DNA of 64,000 nt from Lacrimispora sinapis. GTDB lineage: Bacteria; Bacillota; Clostridia; Lachnospirales; Lachnospiraceae. A model generated the notes under the pieces. The model did no database searches. It was not told the DNA's origin and saw only the letters and a program-made list of their open reading frames with translations. A program made the translations under genes and the position numbers. Below, piece by piece: positions 15,445 to 23,827 of this stretch (positions within the stretch are counted from its first letter, which is position 1; each line of letters opens with the position of its first letter). Where the stretch lies: assembly GCF_043633585.1 (NCBI RefSeq), contig NZ_CP141832.1, forward strand, positions 1,550,001 to 1,614,000, in the 5' to 3' direction.

Positions 15445-16446
15445 TTAAAAATTAGTAGTACCTCGTTTGATCAATTCCGGCGTGATCGTAGTTTTAGCCG
15501 GTACGTTCCCGTTGTTTAACACTTTCATCAAAGTGTTGACGGTTGTGGTACACAGTGCTTCCACCTTATTGTCTACGGAAGTAATCTCAGGAGTCGTACA
15601 CCTTGACAGGATCGAATTATTGTATCCTATGATGTTTAAATCCTCCGGAATCTTAATTCCGGCCTGATCCGCATATTTGACCGCACCAACCGCCAGAATA
15701 TCCTCTGCAGCCAGAACAGCATCAAAATGTATTCCGCTGGAGGAGAGTTTCTTAAGCTGTTCCATCGCAGCGTCAAGATCCTTCTGGCAAAGCACCATAA
15801 GTTCTTCCTTCACCGTAAAACCTGCATCTCTTACCGCTTTCCGGTATCCGGAAAGCTTACGCAAGTTGCTGTAGGAGTTTCCGGAATAAAGATAAAGTAT
15901 GGATTTCCGCCCGGATTTTATCAGGCTTGCTGCCGCACTGCAGACTGCGGCATGGTCGTCGCAGACGGTGCTGTAAATCTGTTCTCCTTCCAGACTTCCG
16001 TTGACCAGCATCAAAGGAATGTCTTTTGCCGTCTCCAAAAGATAAGCATTGTCCTTGGGCCGTGCCTCTATATAATGGGAACCGGTCAGAATAATGGCAT
16101 CCACCCGTTTGGAACAAAGCAGCTCCAAATACTTCTTTTTGGTCTCAGGAAGATATCCGCTGCAGCAGAGAATAGAATCATAACCATTGCTCCGGAGTTC
16201 TTTTTCCAGATAGTAGATGGCTTCTGCCAGCCAGGGGTCCGAGGAATCGGAACACATAATCCCAATGGTTTTCATTGTATTAAGGCCAAGGCTTCTGGCA
16301 AATACATTAGGGGTATAGCCAAGCTCCTCCATGACAGCAAGTACCCGCTGTCTGGTTTTTTCACTGACATTGGGATTTCCGTTAATCACGCGGGAAACGG
16401 TGGCAATTGAAACGTGAGCATGTTCGGAAACATCGTATATATTCAA
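15445..16446 (-). CDS. LacI family transcriptional regulator (hexuronate)
   Basis: 333 residues: HTH at about 1-50 (IYDVSEHAHVSIATVSRVIN) followed by a periplasmic-binding-protein-like sensor domain. The TTG at 16446 is the likely start: GGAGG lies 8 bases upstream and the protein then begins with the standard NIYDV; a GTG three codons earlier overlaps the ribosome site. It is upstream of uxaC in the same direction. Two matching TGTAAnnnnTTACA palindromes lie in its own upstream region, which suggests autoregulation together with control of uxaC. Inducer is probably a uronate or its derivative. Confidence 0.88.
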   Translation of the reverse strand: MNIYDVSEHAHVSIATVSRVINGNPNVSEKTRQRVLAVMEELGYTPNVFARSLGLNTMKTIGIMCSDSSDPWLAEAIYYLEKELRSNGYDSILCCSGYLPETKKKYLELLCSKRVDAIILTGSHYIEARPKDNAYLLETAKDIPLMLVNGSLEGEQIYSTVCDDHAAVCSAAASLIKSGRKSILYLYSGNSYSNLRKLSGYRKAVRDAGFTVKEELMVLCQKDLDAAMEQLKKLSSSGIHFDAVLAAEDILAVGAVKYADQAGIKIPEDLNIIGYNNSILSRCTTPEITSVDNKVEALCTTTVNTLMKVLNNGNVPAKTTITPELIKRGTTNF

Positions 16447-16464
16447 TAGCAGCACCTCCGTAAT

Positions 16465-16478
16465 TGTAAGTATTTACA
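16465..16478. promoter_or_regulatory. LacI-type operator 1
   Basis: TGTAA-GTAT-TTACA, directly upstream of the lacI-uxaC ribosome site. It shares both arms with the site at 16564-16583. Confidence 0.5.
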
Positions 16479-16563
16479 TACCGCTTTTATTATATCTAAT
16501 TATGATTAATAATACAATCCCTGATTTGTTATTTTCCCAAAATATTGGAGTAAAACATGACTT

Positions 16564-16583
16564 TTTTGTAAATGCTTACAAAA
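16564..16583. promoter_or_regulatory. LacI-type operator 2
   Basis: TTTTGTAA-ATGC-TTACAAAA, a perfect 8-bp-arm palindrome in the divergent region between the lacI-uxaC and iclR genes. It is about 100 bases from operator 1, so looping or joint control of both directions is possible. Confidence 0.5.
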
Positions 16584-16586
16584 GAG

Positions 16587-16599
16587 TCGTATATGCGAA
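16587..16599. promoter_or_regulatory. candidate IclR/KdgR site upstream of iclR
   Basis: TCGTATATGCGAA. The same 13 bases recur upstream of the KDPG aldolase gene at 17494-17506. Confidence 0.5.
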
Positions 16600-16606
16600 A
16601 ATAAAC

Positions 16607-16636
16607 TTGCATTTTTTTCAATTCCAGGAGTATACT
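16607..16636 (+). promoter_or_regulatory. iclR promoter
   Basis: TTGCAT (16607-16612), 18-base spacer, TATACT (16631-16636), 25 bases before the start codon. Confidence 0.5.
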
Positions 16637-16660
16637 AAGACTTAGAAATGGAGGCAAGAC

Positions 16661-17422
16661 ATGAAACTGAATAGAACTACGCAAAGAACAGTGGAAATTT
16701 TAAAAATGATTTCCCGGACACCGGAAGGTGCCACATTAGATGATATCTGTGAAAAACTGAACCTGCCCAAAACCAGTGCCTACGATATCGTTACCACTCT
16801 GGCAGAGATGGGGATGGTAAATGTGAAGCGGGGGCAGAAGCAGATTTATACCATAGGCTTAATGTCTTACCGCATTGGAATCAATTACACCAATAATCTG
16901 GATTTTATAGGAATCATAGAGCCGGTTTTAAAGGCATTTGCAAAAGAAGTGGGGAAAACAGTCTTTTTCGGAATCCCTTCCGATCATCATGTTGTATACA
17001 TATGTAAGTTTGAACCGGAGAATCCTATTATAACGACGGCTACCGTAGGGTCCAAAAATCCTTTATACTGTACTTCCCTTGGAAAGGTAATTCTTGCGTA
17101 CAGCGAAGAGGAAAAAAGAGAGCAGATGATCAGCCGCATTAAATTTACCCAGTTTACCGAGCGGACGGTCAAGGACAGAGACCAGCTGATTCATGAGCTT
17201 AATATAGTCCGGGAGAGAGGCTATGCGTTCGACGCCAGAGAGATGGAAGAACACATGCAGTGTGTGGGGGCTCCTGTCTTTGACCGGGATGGCAATGTGC
17301 TCGGAGCTATCAGCGTTTCCACGCTTTATAAACCCACCGAGGATTATGAAACCCTGGGTAAACTCATAGCGGAAAAGGCCATGGAGGTTTCCCGATTATT
17401 AGGATTTCTTGGAAAAATATAA
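16661..17422 (+). CDS. IclR family regulator (KdgR-like)
   Basis: 253 residues: N-terminal winged helix (about 5-65, with NLPKTSAYDIVTTL as recognition region) and a C-terminal IclR effector domain (about 80-250, including a GAPVFDRDGNVLGAISVS segment). KdgR-type IclR proteins bind 2-keto-3-deoxygluconate. The KDPG aldolase gene follows 109 bases downstream with its own promoter, and an identical 13-base palindromic site lies upstream of both genes. The AATGGAGG ribosome site precedes ATG 16661. Confidence 0.88.
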   Translation: MKLNRTTQRTVEILKMISRTPEGATLDDICEKLNLPKTSAYDIVTTLAEMGMVNVKRGQKQIYTIGLMSYRIGINYTNNLDFIGIIEPVLKAFAKEVGKTVFFGIPSDHHVVYICKFEPENPIITTATVGSKNPLYCTSLGKVILAYSEEEKREQMISRIKFTQFTERTVKDRDQLIHELNIVRERGYAFDAREMEEHMQCVGAPVFDRDGNVLGAISVSTLYKPTEDYETLGKLIAEKAMEVSRLLGFLGKI

Positions 17423-17432
17423 GGATTACCTG

Positions 17433-17461
17433 TTGACAAAATGAATAGAAACGATTAATAT
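17433..17461 (+). promoter_or_regulatory. kdgA promoter
   Basis: TTGACA (17433-17438), 17-base spacer, TAATAT (17456-17461). The palindrome at 17493-17506 lies about 30 bases downstream, in repressor position. Confidence 0.65.
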
Positions 17462-17492
17462 TCAAGTATAGGAATCGTAAATATGAAGTTAA

Positions 17493-17506
17493 TTCGTATA
17501 TGCGAA
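17493..17506. promoter_or_regulatory. candidate IclR/KdgR operator upstream of kdgA
   Basis: TTCGTATATGCGAA, near-perfect dyad, shared with 16587-16599. Between the promoter and the ribosome site of kdgA. Confidence 0.55.
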
Positions 17507-17531
17507 CTTTAAGAAGGAGAGAGGAACAATC

Positions 17532-18182
17532 ATGAAAAAAGAACAGGTTTTATCAAAGATGAAAAAAGACTGTCTGGTTGCTGTCGTTCGTGCAAAAAAC
17601 TTAGAGCAGGGTGAAAAAGTAGTTGACGCCATCATTTCCGGGGGGATCAATTTTATTGAAATTACAATGACTATGGATGAAGGAAATCCCATTGAATTTA
17701 TTTCAAAGATGTCAGAAAAATATAGCAGGAATGAGGATGTTGTGATCGGTGCAGGTACGGTACTTGATCCTGAGACAGCAAGAGCAGCAATCCTTGCTGG
17801 TGCAAATTATGTAGTAAGCCCAGGCTTAAATGTTGAGACCATTAAGCTTTGCAACCGTTACAGAGTTCCTATGCTTCCGGGGGTTATGACTCCTACCGAA
17901 GCAATCACCGCATTGGAAGCAGGCTGTGACGTTATAAAGATATTCCCCGGCAACATCATGGGACCATCCGCAATCAGTTCCTTTAAGGGACCTCTTCCTC
18001 AGGGAGAATTCATGCCCTCCGGCGGTGTTGACGTTGATAATGTTGACAAATGGATCAAGGCTGGCGCATATGCAGTCGGTACAGGAAGCAGCTTGACAAA
18101 GGGCGCTAAAACAGGCGATTTTGCAGCCGTTACCGCAAAAGCAAAAGAATTTGTAGAGGCAGTGGCAGCAGCACGCAAATAA
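17532..18182 (+). CDS. eda: KHG/KDPG aldolase
   Basis: 216-residue class I aldolase that cleaves 2-keto-3-deoxy-6-phosphogluconate to pyruvate and glyceraldehyde-3-phosphate (some members also use ketohydroxyglutarate). It shows the family segments FIEITMTMD (catalytic Glu), GAGTVLD, PGVMTPTEA and the Schiff-base Lys in CDVIKIFPG (about 138). C-terminal region PSGGVDVDN binds phosphate. It is followed 34 bases later by a KDG kinase, giving the last two steps of hexuronate breakdown in order. Confidence 0.95.
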   Translation: MKKEQVLSKMKKDCLVAVVRAKNLEQGEKVVDAIISGGINFIEITMTMDEGNPIEFISKMSEKYSRNEDVVIGAGTVLDPETARAAILAGANYVVSPGLNVETIKLCNRYRVPMLPGVMTPTEAITALEAGCDVIKIFPGNIMGPSAISSFKGPLPQGEFMPSGGVDVDNVDKWIKAGAYAVGTGSSLTKGAKTGDFAAVTAKAKEFVEAVAAARK

Positions 18183-18216
18183 TTTAAAATCAGCAGGAGA
18201 TTAAGGAGAGTACAAA

Positions 18217-19248
18217 ATGGCAAAGATCGTAACCATGGGTGAAATCATGTTAAGATTATCTACCCCGAACAATGAAAAATTTATTCAGGCAGATGAATTT
18301 GATGTAAACTACGGCGGCGGAGAGGCAAACGTAGCAGTTTCTTTAGCCAACTACGGACACGACGTTGAATTTGTAACAGCAATCCCGAAGAATCCTATCG
18401 GGGATTGTGCGGTTGCTGCTTTAAGAAAATACAATGTAGGAACAAAGCACATCGCAAGAGGCGGCGAAAGACTTGGTATCTATTTCTTAGAAACAGGTTC
18501 TGCTATGAGAGCTTCTTCCGTTGTTTATGACAGAGCACATTCATCCATCTCTACAGCTACGGCTGCTGATTTTAACTTTGATGAGATCTTTGAAGGTGCG
18601 GACTGGTTTCATTTTACAGGAATTACACCGGCAGTCAGCGATCGTGCTGCAGAGCTGACGGAAGCTGCATTAAAGGCAGCAAAAGCTCATGGTGTTACGG
18701 TTTCCGTTGACTTGAACTTCCGTAAAAAATTATGGTCTTCTGAGAAAGCCCAGAAGGTAATGACAAACTTTATGCAGTATGTGGATGTTTGTATCGGCAA
18801 TGAAGAGGATGCGGAAAAGGTTCTTGGCTTTAAGCCGGGCAATACTGATGTAACAAGCGGAGAACTGGAATTACAGGGCTATGTAGACATCTTCAATCAG
18901 ATGATCGACAAGTTCGGTTTCAAATATGTTATCAGCTCCTTGCGTGAAAGCCGTTCTGCATCGGATAACGGCTGGTCTGCTTGTATCATGGATGGTAAGA
19001 CCCGCGAATTCTATCATTCTAAAAAATATCACATTACGCCAATCGTGGACCGCGTAGGCGGAGGCGACTCCTTTGCAGCTGGCGTTATTTCCGGTATGAG
19101 TGACGGAAAGGACTTCAAAGGTGCACTTGAATTTGCAGTAGCAGCTTCTGCATTAAAGCACACGATCCCAGGAGATTTCAACCTGGTAACCAGAGAGGAT
19201 GTTGAGACTCTGGCAGGAGGAGACGGATCAGGACGTGTTCAGAGATAG
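18217..19248 (+). CDS. kdgK: 2-keto-3-deoxygluconate kinase (PfkB family)
   Basis: 343-residue ribokinase-like sugar kinase. It has an N-terminal substrate region with NYGGGEANVAVSLANYG (about 37-53) and a C-terminal ATP/anion-hole motif RVGGGDSFAAG (about 282-292) with the catalytic Asp. Position behind the KDPG aldolase makes 2-keto-3-deoxygluconate the likely substrate. Codon use is strongly biased, suggesting high expression. The ribosome site AAGGAGAG precedes ATG 18217. A terminator hairpin follows before a second related kinase. Confidence 0.9.
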   Translation: MAKIVTMGEIMLRLSTPNNEKFIQADEFDVNYGGGEANVAVSLANYGHDVEFVTAIPKNPIGDCAVAALRKYNVGTKHIARGGERLGIYFLETGSAMRASSVVYDRAHSSISTATAADFNFDEIFEGADWFHFTGITPAVSDRAAELTEAALKAAKAHGVTVSVDLNFRKKLWSSEKAQKVMTNFMQYVDVCIGNEEDAEKVLGFKPGNTDVTSGELELQGYVDIFNQMIDKFGFKYVISSLRESRSASDNGWSACIMDGKTREFYHSKKYHITPIVDRVGGGDSFAAGVISGMSDGKDFKGALEFAVAASALKHTIPGDFNLVTREDVETLAGGDGSGRVQR

Positions 19249-19312
19249 TGACTGACCGACTGTCTGCAGACAGGAGAAGGATTCCTGCCATTTACAAATA
19301 ATATAAGACATC

Positions 19313-19342
19313 GGGGATCATTCTTTAATGATCCCCTTTTTA
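19313..19342 (+). terminator. terminator after kdgK
   Basis: GGGGATCATT-CTTT-AATGATCCCC, ten perfect pairs, then TTTTT. It may attenuate rather than stop expression of the next kinase, since no clear promoter follows it. A palindrome CTGTCTGCAGACAG lies upstream at 19259-19272. Confidence 0.75.
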
Positions 19343-19365
19343 AAACTAATGGAGGAAATGTCAGA

Positions 19366-20391
19366 ATGAGCAACAGACCATTTGATTTATTAAGTCTGGG
19401 CGAATTGCTTTTGCGTCTGTCTCCGGCAGGTGTGGAAAGACTGGTCCGGGGTGATTCCTTTATGAAACAGGTTGGGGGTGCGGAGTTAAATGTTGCGGTG
19501 GGGGCAGCCCTTTTGGGACTTCACACTGGTTTGGTGACCCAGCTTCCTGCTCATGATATGGGAAAATTTGCAAAGAACAAAGTTCGTTCCTATGGCATCA
19601 GTGATGACTATTTTGTATATGACCAAAGTGCAAATGCAAGACTGGGGTTATATTATTATGAGTACGGAGCTTATCCGAGAAAGCCCAAGGTGGTTTACGA
19701 CAGAAAGAACAGCTCCTTTGTCTATATCAGTGAAGACTCTTTCCCGGATGAGATGTATCGGGCAGCGACCTGCTTTCATACGACCGGTATCACCCTGGCT
19801 CTTTGCGAAAATACCAGGAAAACGGCCATTGATATGATAAAGAAATTTAAGGCAAGCGGAACCATCATTTCCTTTGATGTGAATTTCCGCGGCAATCTAT
19901 GGACGGGGGAAGAAGCCAGGGAATGCATTGAACAGATCCTTCCCTATGTGGATATTTTCTTCTGCTCGGAAGATACCGCCAGACTGACCTTTAAAAAACA
20001 GGGAACGGTCAAAGAGATGATGAAGAGCTTTACCCAGGAGTATCCGATTTCCATTGTGGCTTCTACTCAGAGAATCGTACATAGCCCGAAAAGCCATACC
20101 TTTGGGTCCGTGATATACGATGCGGCCAGAATGAAATATTACGAGGAAGAGCCTTACCATAACATTGATGTGGTGGACCGGATCGGAAGCGGAGATGCTT
20201 ATATTGCAGGTGCTCTTTACGGCCTTTTAAGCAGCGGAGGAGACTGTATGAAAGCAGTTCAGTACGGCAACGCCACCGCAGCATTAAAGAATACCATTCC
20301 AGGTGATTTGCCGACTTCTGATTTAAGTGAGGTTGACACGGTGATCCGGGAACACAATGAGAAAGGTCCTCAGAGTGAAATGAGCAGATAA
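19366..20391 (+). CDS. second PfkB family sugar kinase, KdgK-like
   Basis: 341 residues, same fold as the upstream KDG kinase: N-terminal GGAELNVAVGAALLG (about 37-51) and catalytic RIGSGDAYIAG (about 269-279). The resemblance extends over the full length, including FHTTGIT and SFDVNFRGNLW segments, so it probably arose by duplication. The substrate-binding loop differs and the C-terminus is more divergent, so it could act on a different keto-deoxy sugar acid. It has its own GGAGGAA site and sits 24 bases after a terminator hairpin. Confidence 0.85.
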   Translation: MSNRPFDLLSLGELLLRLSPAGVERLVRGDSFMKQVGGAELNVAVGAALLGLHTGLVTQLPAHDMGKFAKNKVRSYGISDDYFVYDQSANARLGLYYYEYGAYPRKPKVVYDRKNSSFVYISEDSFPDEMYRAATCFHTTGITLALCENTRKTAIDMIKKFKASGTIISFDVNFRGNLWTGEEARECIEQILPYVDIFFCSEDTARLTFKKQGTVKEMMKSFTQEYPISIVASTQRIVHSPKSHTFGSVIYDAARMKYYEEEPYHNIDVVDRIGSGDAYIAGALYGLLSSGGDCMKAVQYGNATAALKNTIPGDLPTSDLSEVDTVIREHNEKGPQSEMSR

Positions 20392-20480
20392 TTAATAGTG
20401 GCGGTATTCTGGAAAACGAAGTCATCGTGGATGGAATTGTGGAGCAAAGATATTGGATCAGAATCCAATAAATGAGCATC

Positions 20481-20544
20481 CAGTCTATGCAAAAAGGATC
20501 GGTCAATAATTTCTGACCGGTCCTTTTTGCATAGACTGTTTTTT
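20481..20544. terminator. long bidirectional terminator
   Basis: 25-bp arms (20481-20505 and 20514-20538) with a single wobble pair and an 8-base loop. T residues after the 3' arm serve the kinase operon, and the A-rich interior and arms serve the convergent ABC operon. Confidence 0.8.
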
Positions 20545-21316
20545 AGTTTCCGCACTCAATGCTGATTTCGTTAAATTTTTCAAGAATAAATTCTGTATCC
20601 AGACCATTTTTATCCTCTCCGGATTTATCGACCACTGCAGAACCCTGATGCATCATCAGCAGGCGGTTTCCGTATTCCACCGCATACCGCAGGTTATGAG
20701 TGACCATGATGGTGGTCAGATGTTTTTCTTTTACAATTTTATCGGTCAGCTGCATGATGATCTCCGCTGTCTTAGGGTCCAGAGCAGCAGTATGTTCATC
20801 TAAAATCAGGAATTCAATAGGAGTCATGGTGGACATGAGCAGTGCCATTGCCTGCCGCTGGCCGCCGGATAAAACACCGACCTTTACGTGAAGCTTATCT
20901 TCAAGGCCCAGGCCCAGAGACCGAAGCTGTTCTTTATAATAGGTGATCCGCTGCTTGTTGGTTCCGGGAAGGAGATTAAAAGGCTTTCCCTTGGTATCTG
21001 CAATTGCCATATTCTCTAGGATTGTCATGTTCGGGCAGGTTCCCATGGACGGGTTCTGATAGACCCTTCCAATGCGGCGCTGGCGCTTGTATTCCGGCAT
21101 ATTGGAAATGTCAATTCCGTTGATGCGGATGGAGCCGCTGTCTAAGGGAATGCTGCCGCAGATGATGTTTAAGAGGGAGGTTTTACCGGAACCGTTGCTT
21201 CCTACAACCGATACAAACTGCTGATCCTCAATGGTCAGTGAAAAGTCCCGGAACAGGCACATTTCATTGACCGTTCCCTGATTGTAATATTTGTTGATGT
21301 TATGAAGCTCAAGCAT
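20543..21316 (-). CDS. ABC importer ATP-binding protein (TrpZ-like)
   Basis: 257 residues with Walker A GSNGSGKTSLL (about 39-49), Q-loop in RVYQNPSMG, signature LSGGQRQA (about 149-156) and Walker B EFLILDEHTAALD. It energises the permease encoded just upstream; the genes overlap by 8 bases. The set (binding protein with PF04392-type fold, single permease, ATPase) matches the TrpXYZ-type importers, and a tryptophan T-box precedes the operon. It probably drives tryptophan uptake. Confidence 0.88.
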   Translation of the reverse strand: MLELHNINKYYNQGTVNEMCLFRDFSLTIEDQQFVSVVGSNGSGKTSLLNIICGSIPLDSGSIRINGIDISNMPEYKRQRRIGRVYQNPSMGTCPNMTILENMAIADTKGKPFNLLPGTNKQRITYYKEQLRSLGLGLEDKLHVKVGVLSGGQRQAMALLMSTMTPIEFLILDEHTAALDPKTAEIIMQLTDKIVKEKHLTTIMVTHNLRYAVEYGNRLLMMHQGSAVVDKSGEDKNGLDTEFILEKFNEISIECGN

Positions 21317-22193
21317 GATTTTTTACCTTCCTTTCTCTGCCGTTGCTGAGTACCAGAATTCCTAAAAACAGCACGGAGGTAATCAGTTTTAGATCCGAAG
21401 CTTCCATGCCCATATAGATGGCAATGGAAACGCAGGCCTTATAAATAATGGAACCAATGACAACTGCGGTGGTTGCCTTAACCGCTCCGAACCGTTTGAA
21501 AAGTTTCGTACCAATGATAACATTAGCAAGACCGATCACGATGGTACCGGTTCCCATACTGATTTCAAAAAAGCCTTTTTGCTGGCAGTATACGGAACCG
21601 GCTAAAGCTGCCAGGCCGTTGGCAATGGCAAGGCCCAGGATCTTTACAGAGCCTTTATCCTTGGCAAGAGAGGTAACAAGGGTCTCATTGTCCCCCACCG
21701 CCCGTAATAAGTAGCCCGATCTGGTTTTTAAATACAGGTCAAGAAGAAGCTTTACGATCAGGACGATCACAGCCAGTATTATAATAACGCTGATGTCAGA
21801 AAGACCTTCAGGAACCAGGCGGCTCACCAGAGCGTTTTCAAAAATGGAATCATTGTTGAAAAACGCCACGTTGGACTTTCCGGCCAATCTTAAATTGATC
21901 GAGTAGAGCGCAGTCATGACAATAATACCGGACAGAAGGTCTCTTACCTTTAATTTTACGTGAATGAAACCGGTAACACATCCCGCCAGGACACCGGCTG
22001 CAAAAGCAATCAACAGTGTTGCCAGCGGATTGAATCCTGCCAGAATCAAAGTGGCTGTAATTGCCCCTCCCAACGGAAAGGTCCCATCTACAGACAGATC
22101 CGGAAAATCCAGTATTTTATAGGTAATGTATACGCCCAGTGCCATGATGGCATAAACCAGACCTTCTTCTAAAACGCCAAGTATGATTGACAT
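21309..22193 (-). CDS. ABC importer permease (TrpY-like)
   Basis: 294-residue membrane protein with about eight to nine helices, of the branched-chain amino acid/ribose permease (BPD_transp_2) class. Segments such as SVDGTFPLGGAITATLI and the VGDNETLVTSLAKDKG cytoplasmic loop, which contacts the ATPase, are characteristic of this family. It is 36 bases downstream of the binding-protein gene and overlaps the ATPase gene. Ribosome site is TTGGAGGAAG. Confidence 0.88.
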   Translation of the reverse strand: MSIILGVLEEGLVYAIMALGVYITYKILDFPDLSVDGTFPLGGAITATLILAGFNPLATLLIAFAAGVLAGCVTGFIHVKLKVRDLLSGIIVMTALYSINLRLAGKSNVAFFNNDSIFENALVSRLVPEGLSDISVIIILAVIVLIVKLLLDLYLKTRSGYLLRAVGDNETLVTSLAKDKGSVKILGLAIANGLAALAGSVYCQQKGFFEISMGTGTIVIGLANVIIGTKLFKRFGAVKATTAVVIGSIIYKACVSIAIYMGMEASDLKLITSVLFLGILVLSNGRERKVKNHA

Positions 22194-22229
22194 GATATGA
22201 CTTCCTCCAATATGGTTCGATAATAAGTA

Positions 22230-23249
22230 TTACTGTTTGATCTCTTTAAACATCTCAGCGGCAGAATCGGTAAGCTCTGCAGGCAAGGTGATTCCAAGAT
22301 TTTCTGCTGCTTTCGCATTTCCGTAGAACGCTGCTTCCTTAATCACTTCAAAATTCATCTCACTTGCTTTGGCTTCACCTTTTAAGACTTTTGCAGCCAT
22401 TTTACCGGTCTGCTTTCCTAAATCTACGTAATCAAGTCCCATAGCGGCCAGACAACCGATTTTAACCTGTTCCACTTCGCTTCCGAAGACAGGAATGTTT
22501 TTCTTTGCAGCTTTGTCTAAAATAAGCGGAAGAGAGCTGACTACGGTATTATCTGTTAAGTTATTTAAGCAGTCCACCTTCTGTAAGAGACTGTCGGTTG
22601 CCAGAGGTATGTCAGCAGGAGCGGAGACAGGGCCTTCTACGATCTCAAAGCCGTAGTCAGCGGCTGCAGCCTTATATTCGGCAATTGCAGCTTCCGAGTT
22701 TACTTCGCTGGTGCTGTAAAGAATTCCGATGGTTTTCGCATCTGGAAGGATTTTACGGATCATTTCCAGCTGTTTTTCTACCGGCAGCTTGTCGCTGGTT
22801 CCGGTTACTTCGCCGACAGAAGTTCCGTCTTCCTTGGCGAGGGCAGCAGCGACCGGATCAGTAACAGCGGTATAAATGACTGGGACTTCTGATTTTTTCG
22901 CTCCGCTGTAAGCCGCCTGTGCCATTGGTGTCGCGATGGCGCAGATAAGGTCCGCCTTTTTGGAGAGGAAATTGTTCACGATCTGGCTTGCTGTGCCGCC
23001 GTCAGCCTGAGCATTTTCATACAGAATGGTTAAGTTTTTGTTTTCTTCGATTCCTTCCTCTTTTAACCCTTCCAAAAAGCCTTCCCGGCAATTATCAAGA
23101 GAGCCGTGTTCCGCAAACTGGCCGATGCCGATGGTGTATGCGCTGCCTTCTTTTGAACCTTCCGATGCTTTTGCAGGAGCCTTGGAACAGGCGGAGAGTG
23201 CTGTGGCAGCGGTTGCTGCGATTAATAACAGTTTAACAGATTTTTTCAT
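22230..23249 (-). CDS. ABC importer substrate-binding lipoprotein (TrpX-like)
   Basis: 339 residues. Signal peptide with lipobox TALSAC (Cys about 21), then a linker and a two-lobed binding domain of the ABC_sub_bind (PF04392) family, including GIGQFAEHGSLD, VTDPVAAALA and LPLILDKAAKKNIPVFGSE. ATG 23249 is chosen because AAGGAGGACAT lies just upstream; a longer frame would run through the T-box terminator and is not plausible. Strong T-box control with a TGG specifier points to tryptophan as substrate. Confidence 0.9.
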   Translation of the reverse strand: MKKSVKLLLIAATAATALSACSKAPAKASEGSKEGSAYTIGIGQFAEHGSLDNCREGFLEGLKEEGIEENKNLTILYENAQADGGTASQIVNNFLSKKADLICAIATPMAQAAYSGAKKSEVPVIYTAVTDPVAAALAKEDGTSVGEVTGTSDKLPVEKQLEMIRKILPDAKTIGILYSTSEVNSEAAIAEYKAAAADYGFEIVEGPVSAPADIPLATDSLLQKVDCLNNLTDNTVVSSLPLILDKAAKKNIPVFGSEVEQVKIGCLAAMGLDYVDLGKQTGKMAAKVLKGEAKASEMNFEVIKEAAFYGNAKAAENLGITLPAELTDSAAEMFKEIKQ

Positions 23250-23309
23250 AAATATGTCCTCCTTGAATGGTTGTTCGTTGATAGAAAAGGAAGGCAGCGG
23301 AGACTCTTT

Positions 23310-23585
23310 GAAATAAAAAAAGTCCCAAGTATGTTCTAAACCATACTTGAGACGAATTATACAATCCGCGGTGCCACTCAAATTGACTTTATAAAAGTCC
23401 ACTTTTCATATACAAACATATATGCCACAAAAATAACGGTTGTGGAATCCGTCAGCCCCTACTGAAAATCTGGTTCAGGGCCGCCCTCAAAAGTCCATTC
23501 GGCTATCCGCTTTATACCGCACTCACACCAACGGCGGCTCTCTGAAATAATGCAGGGAAAGCTTACTCTTCTTTTTCAACGGTTT
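23310..23585 (-). promoter_or_regulatory. tryptophan T-box leader of the ABC importer operon
   Basis: On the minus strand the leader contains Stem I elements (AGAGAGCCGCC), a specifier region GAA-TGG-ACTTTTGAG with TGG (Trp) at 23495-23497, the T-box antiterminator GAGTGGCACCGCGG (23366-23379) and a terminator, GTCTCAAGTATGG ... CATACTTGGGAC with seven T residues (23314-23353). Uncharged tRNA-Trp would stabilise the antiterminator and switch on tryptophan uptake. Confidence 0.9.
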
Positions 23586-23601
23586 GTTTTATTTAGTCAC
23601 T

Positions 23602-23630
23602 ATCTTAATGCGTTAAAGTGTTTTTGTCAA
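23602..23630 (-). promoter_or_regulatory. promoter of T-box/trp importer operon
   Basis: On the minus strand TTGACA, 17-base spacer, TAAGAT. About 10 bases upstream of the leader. Confidence 0.7.
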
Positions 23631-23689
23631 CCAATATTTGAAAAATATTTTTATAAGACCTTTTCCAATCCTGGCAACTCCTTGAAGAC

Positions 23690-23719
23690 TTGCATGTAAT
23701 AGGATACATCTGTTATAAT
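23690..23719 (+). promoter_or_regulatory. promoter of nicotinamidase-like gene
   Basis: TTGCAT (23690-23695), 18-base spacer, TATAAT (23714-23719). About 100 bases of leader follow before the start codon. Confidence 0.5.
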
Positions 23720-23827
23720 ATATGCAGATATGGTTTCTTCTCTGCATGTTTTAGGAAGAGTCATTCTTTTTATTTAGAGATAATTATGCTGCAATACAGA
23801 TACGATCTGTCTATGGAGGGTTGGCTT

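Noticed and set aside
23250..23402. Longer N-terminus of the TrpX-like binding protein
   Set aside because: The extension overlaps the T-box antiterminator and terminator; ATG 23249 with AAGGAGGACAT starts a normal lipoprotein signal peptide.
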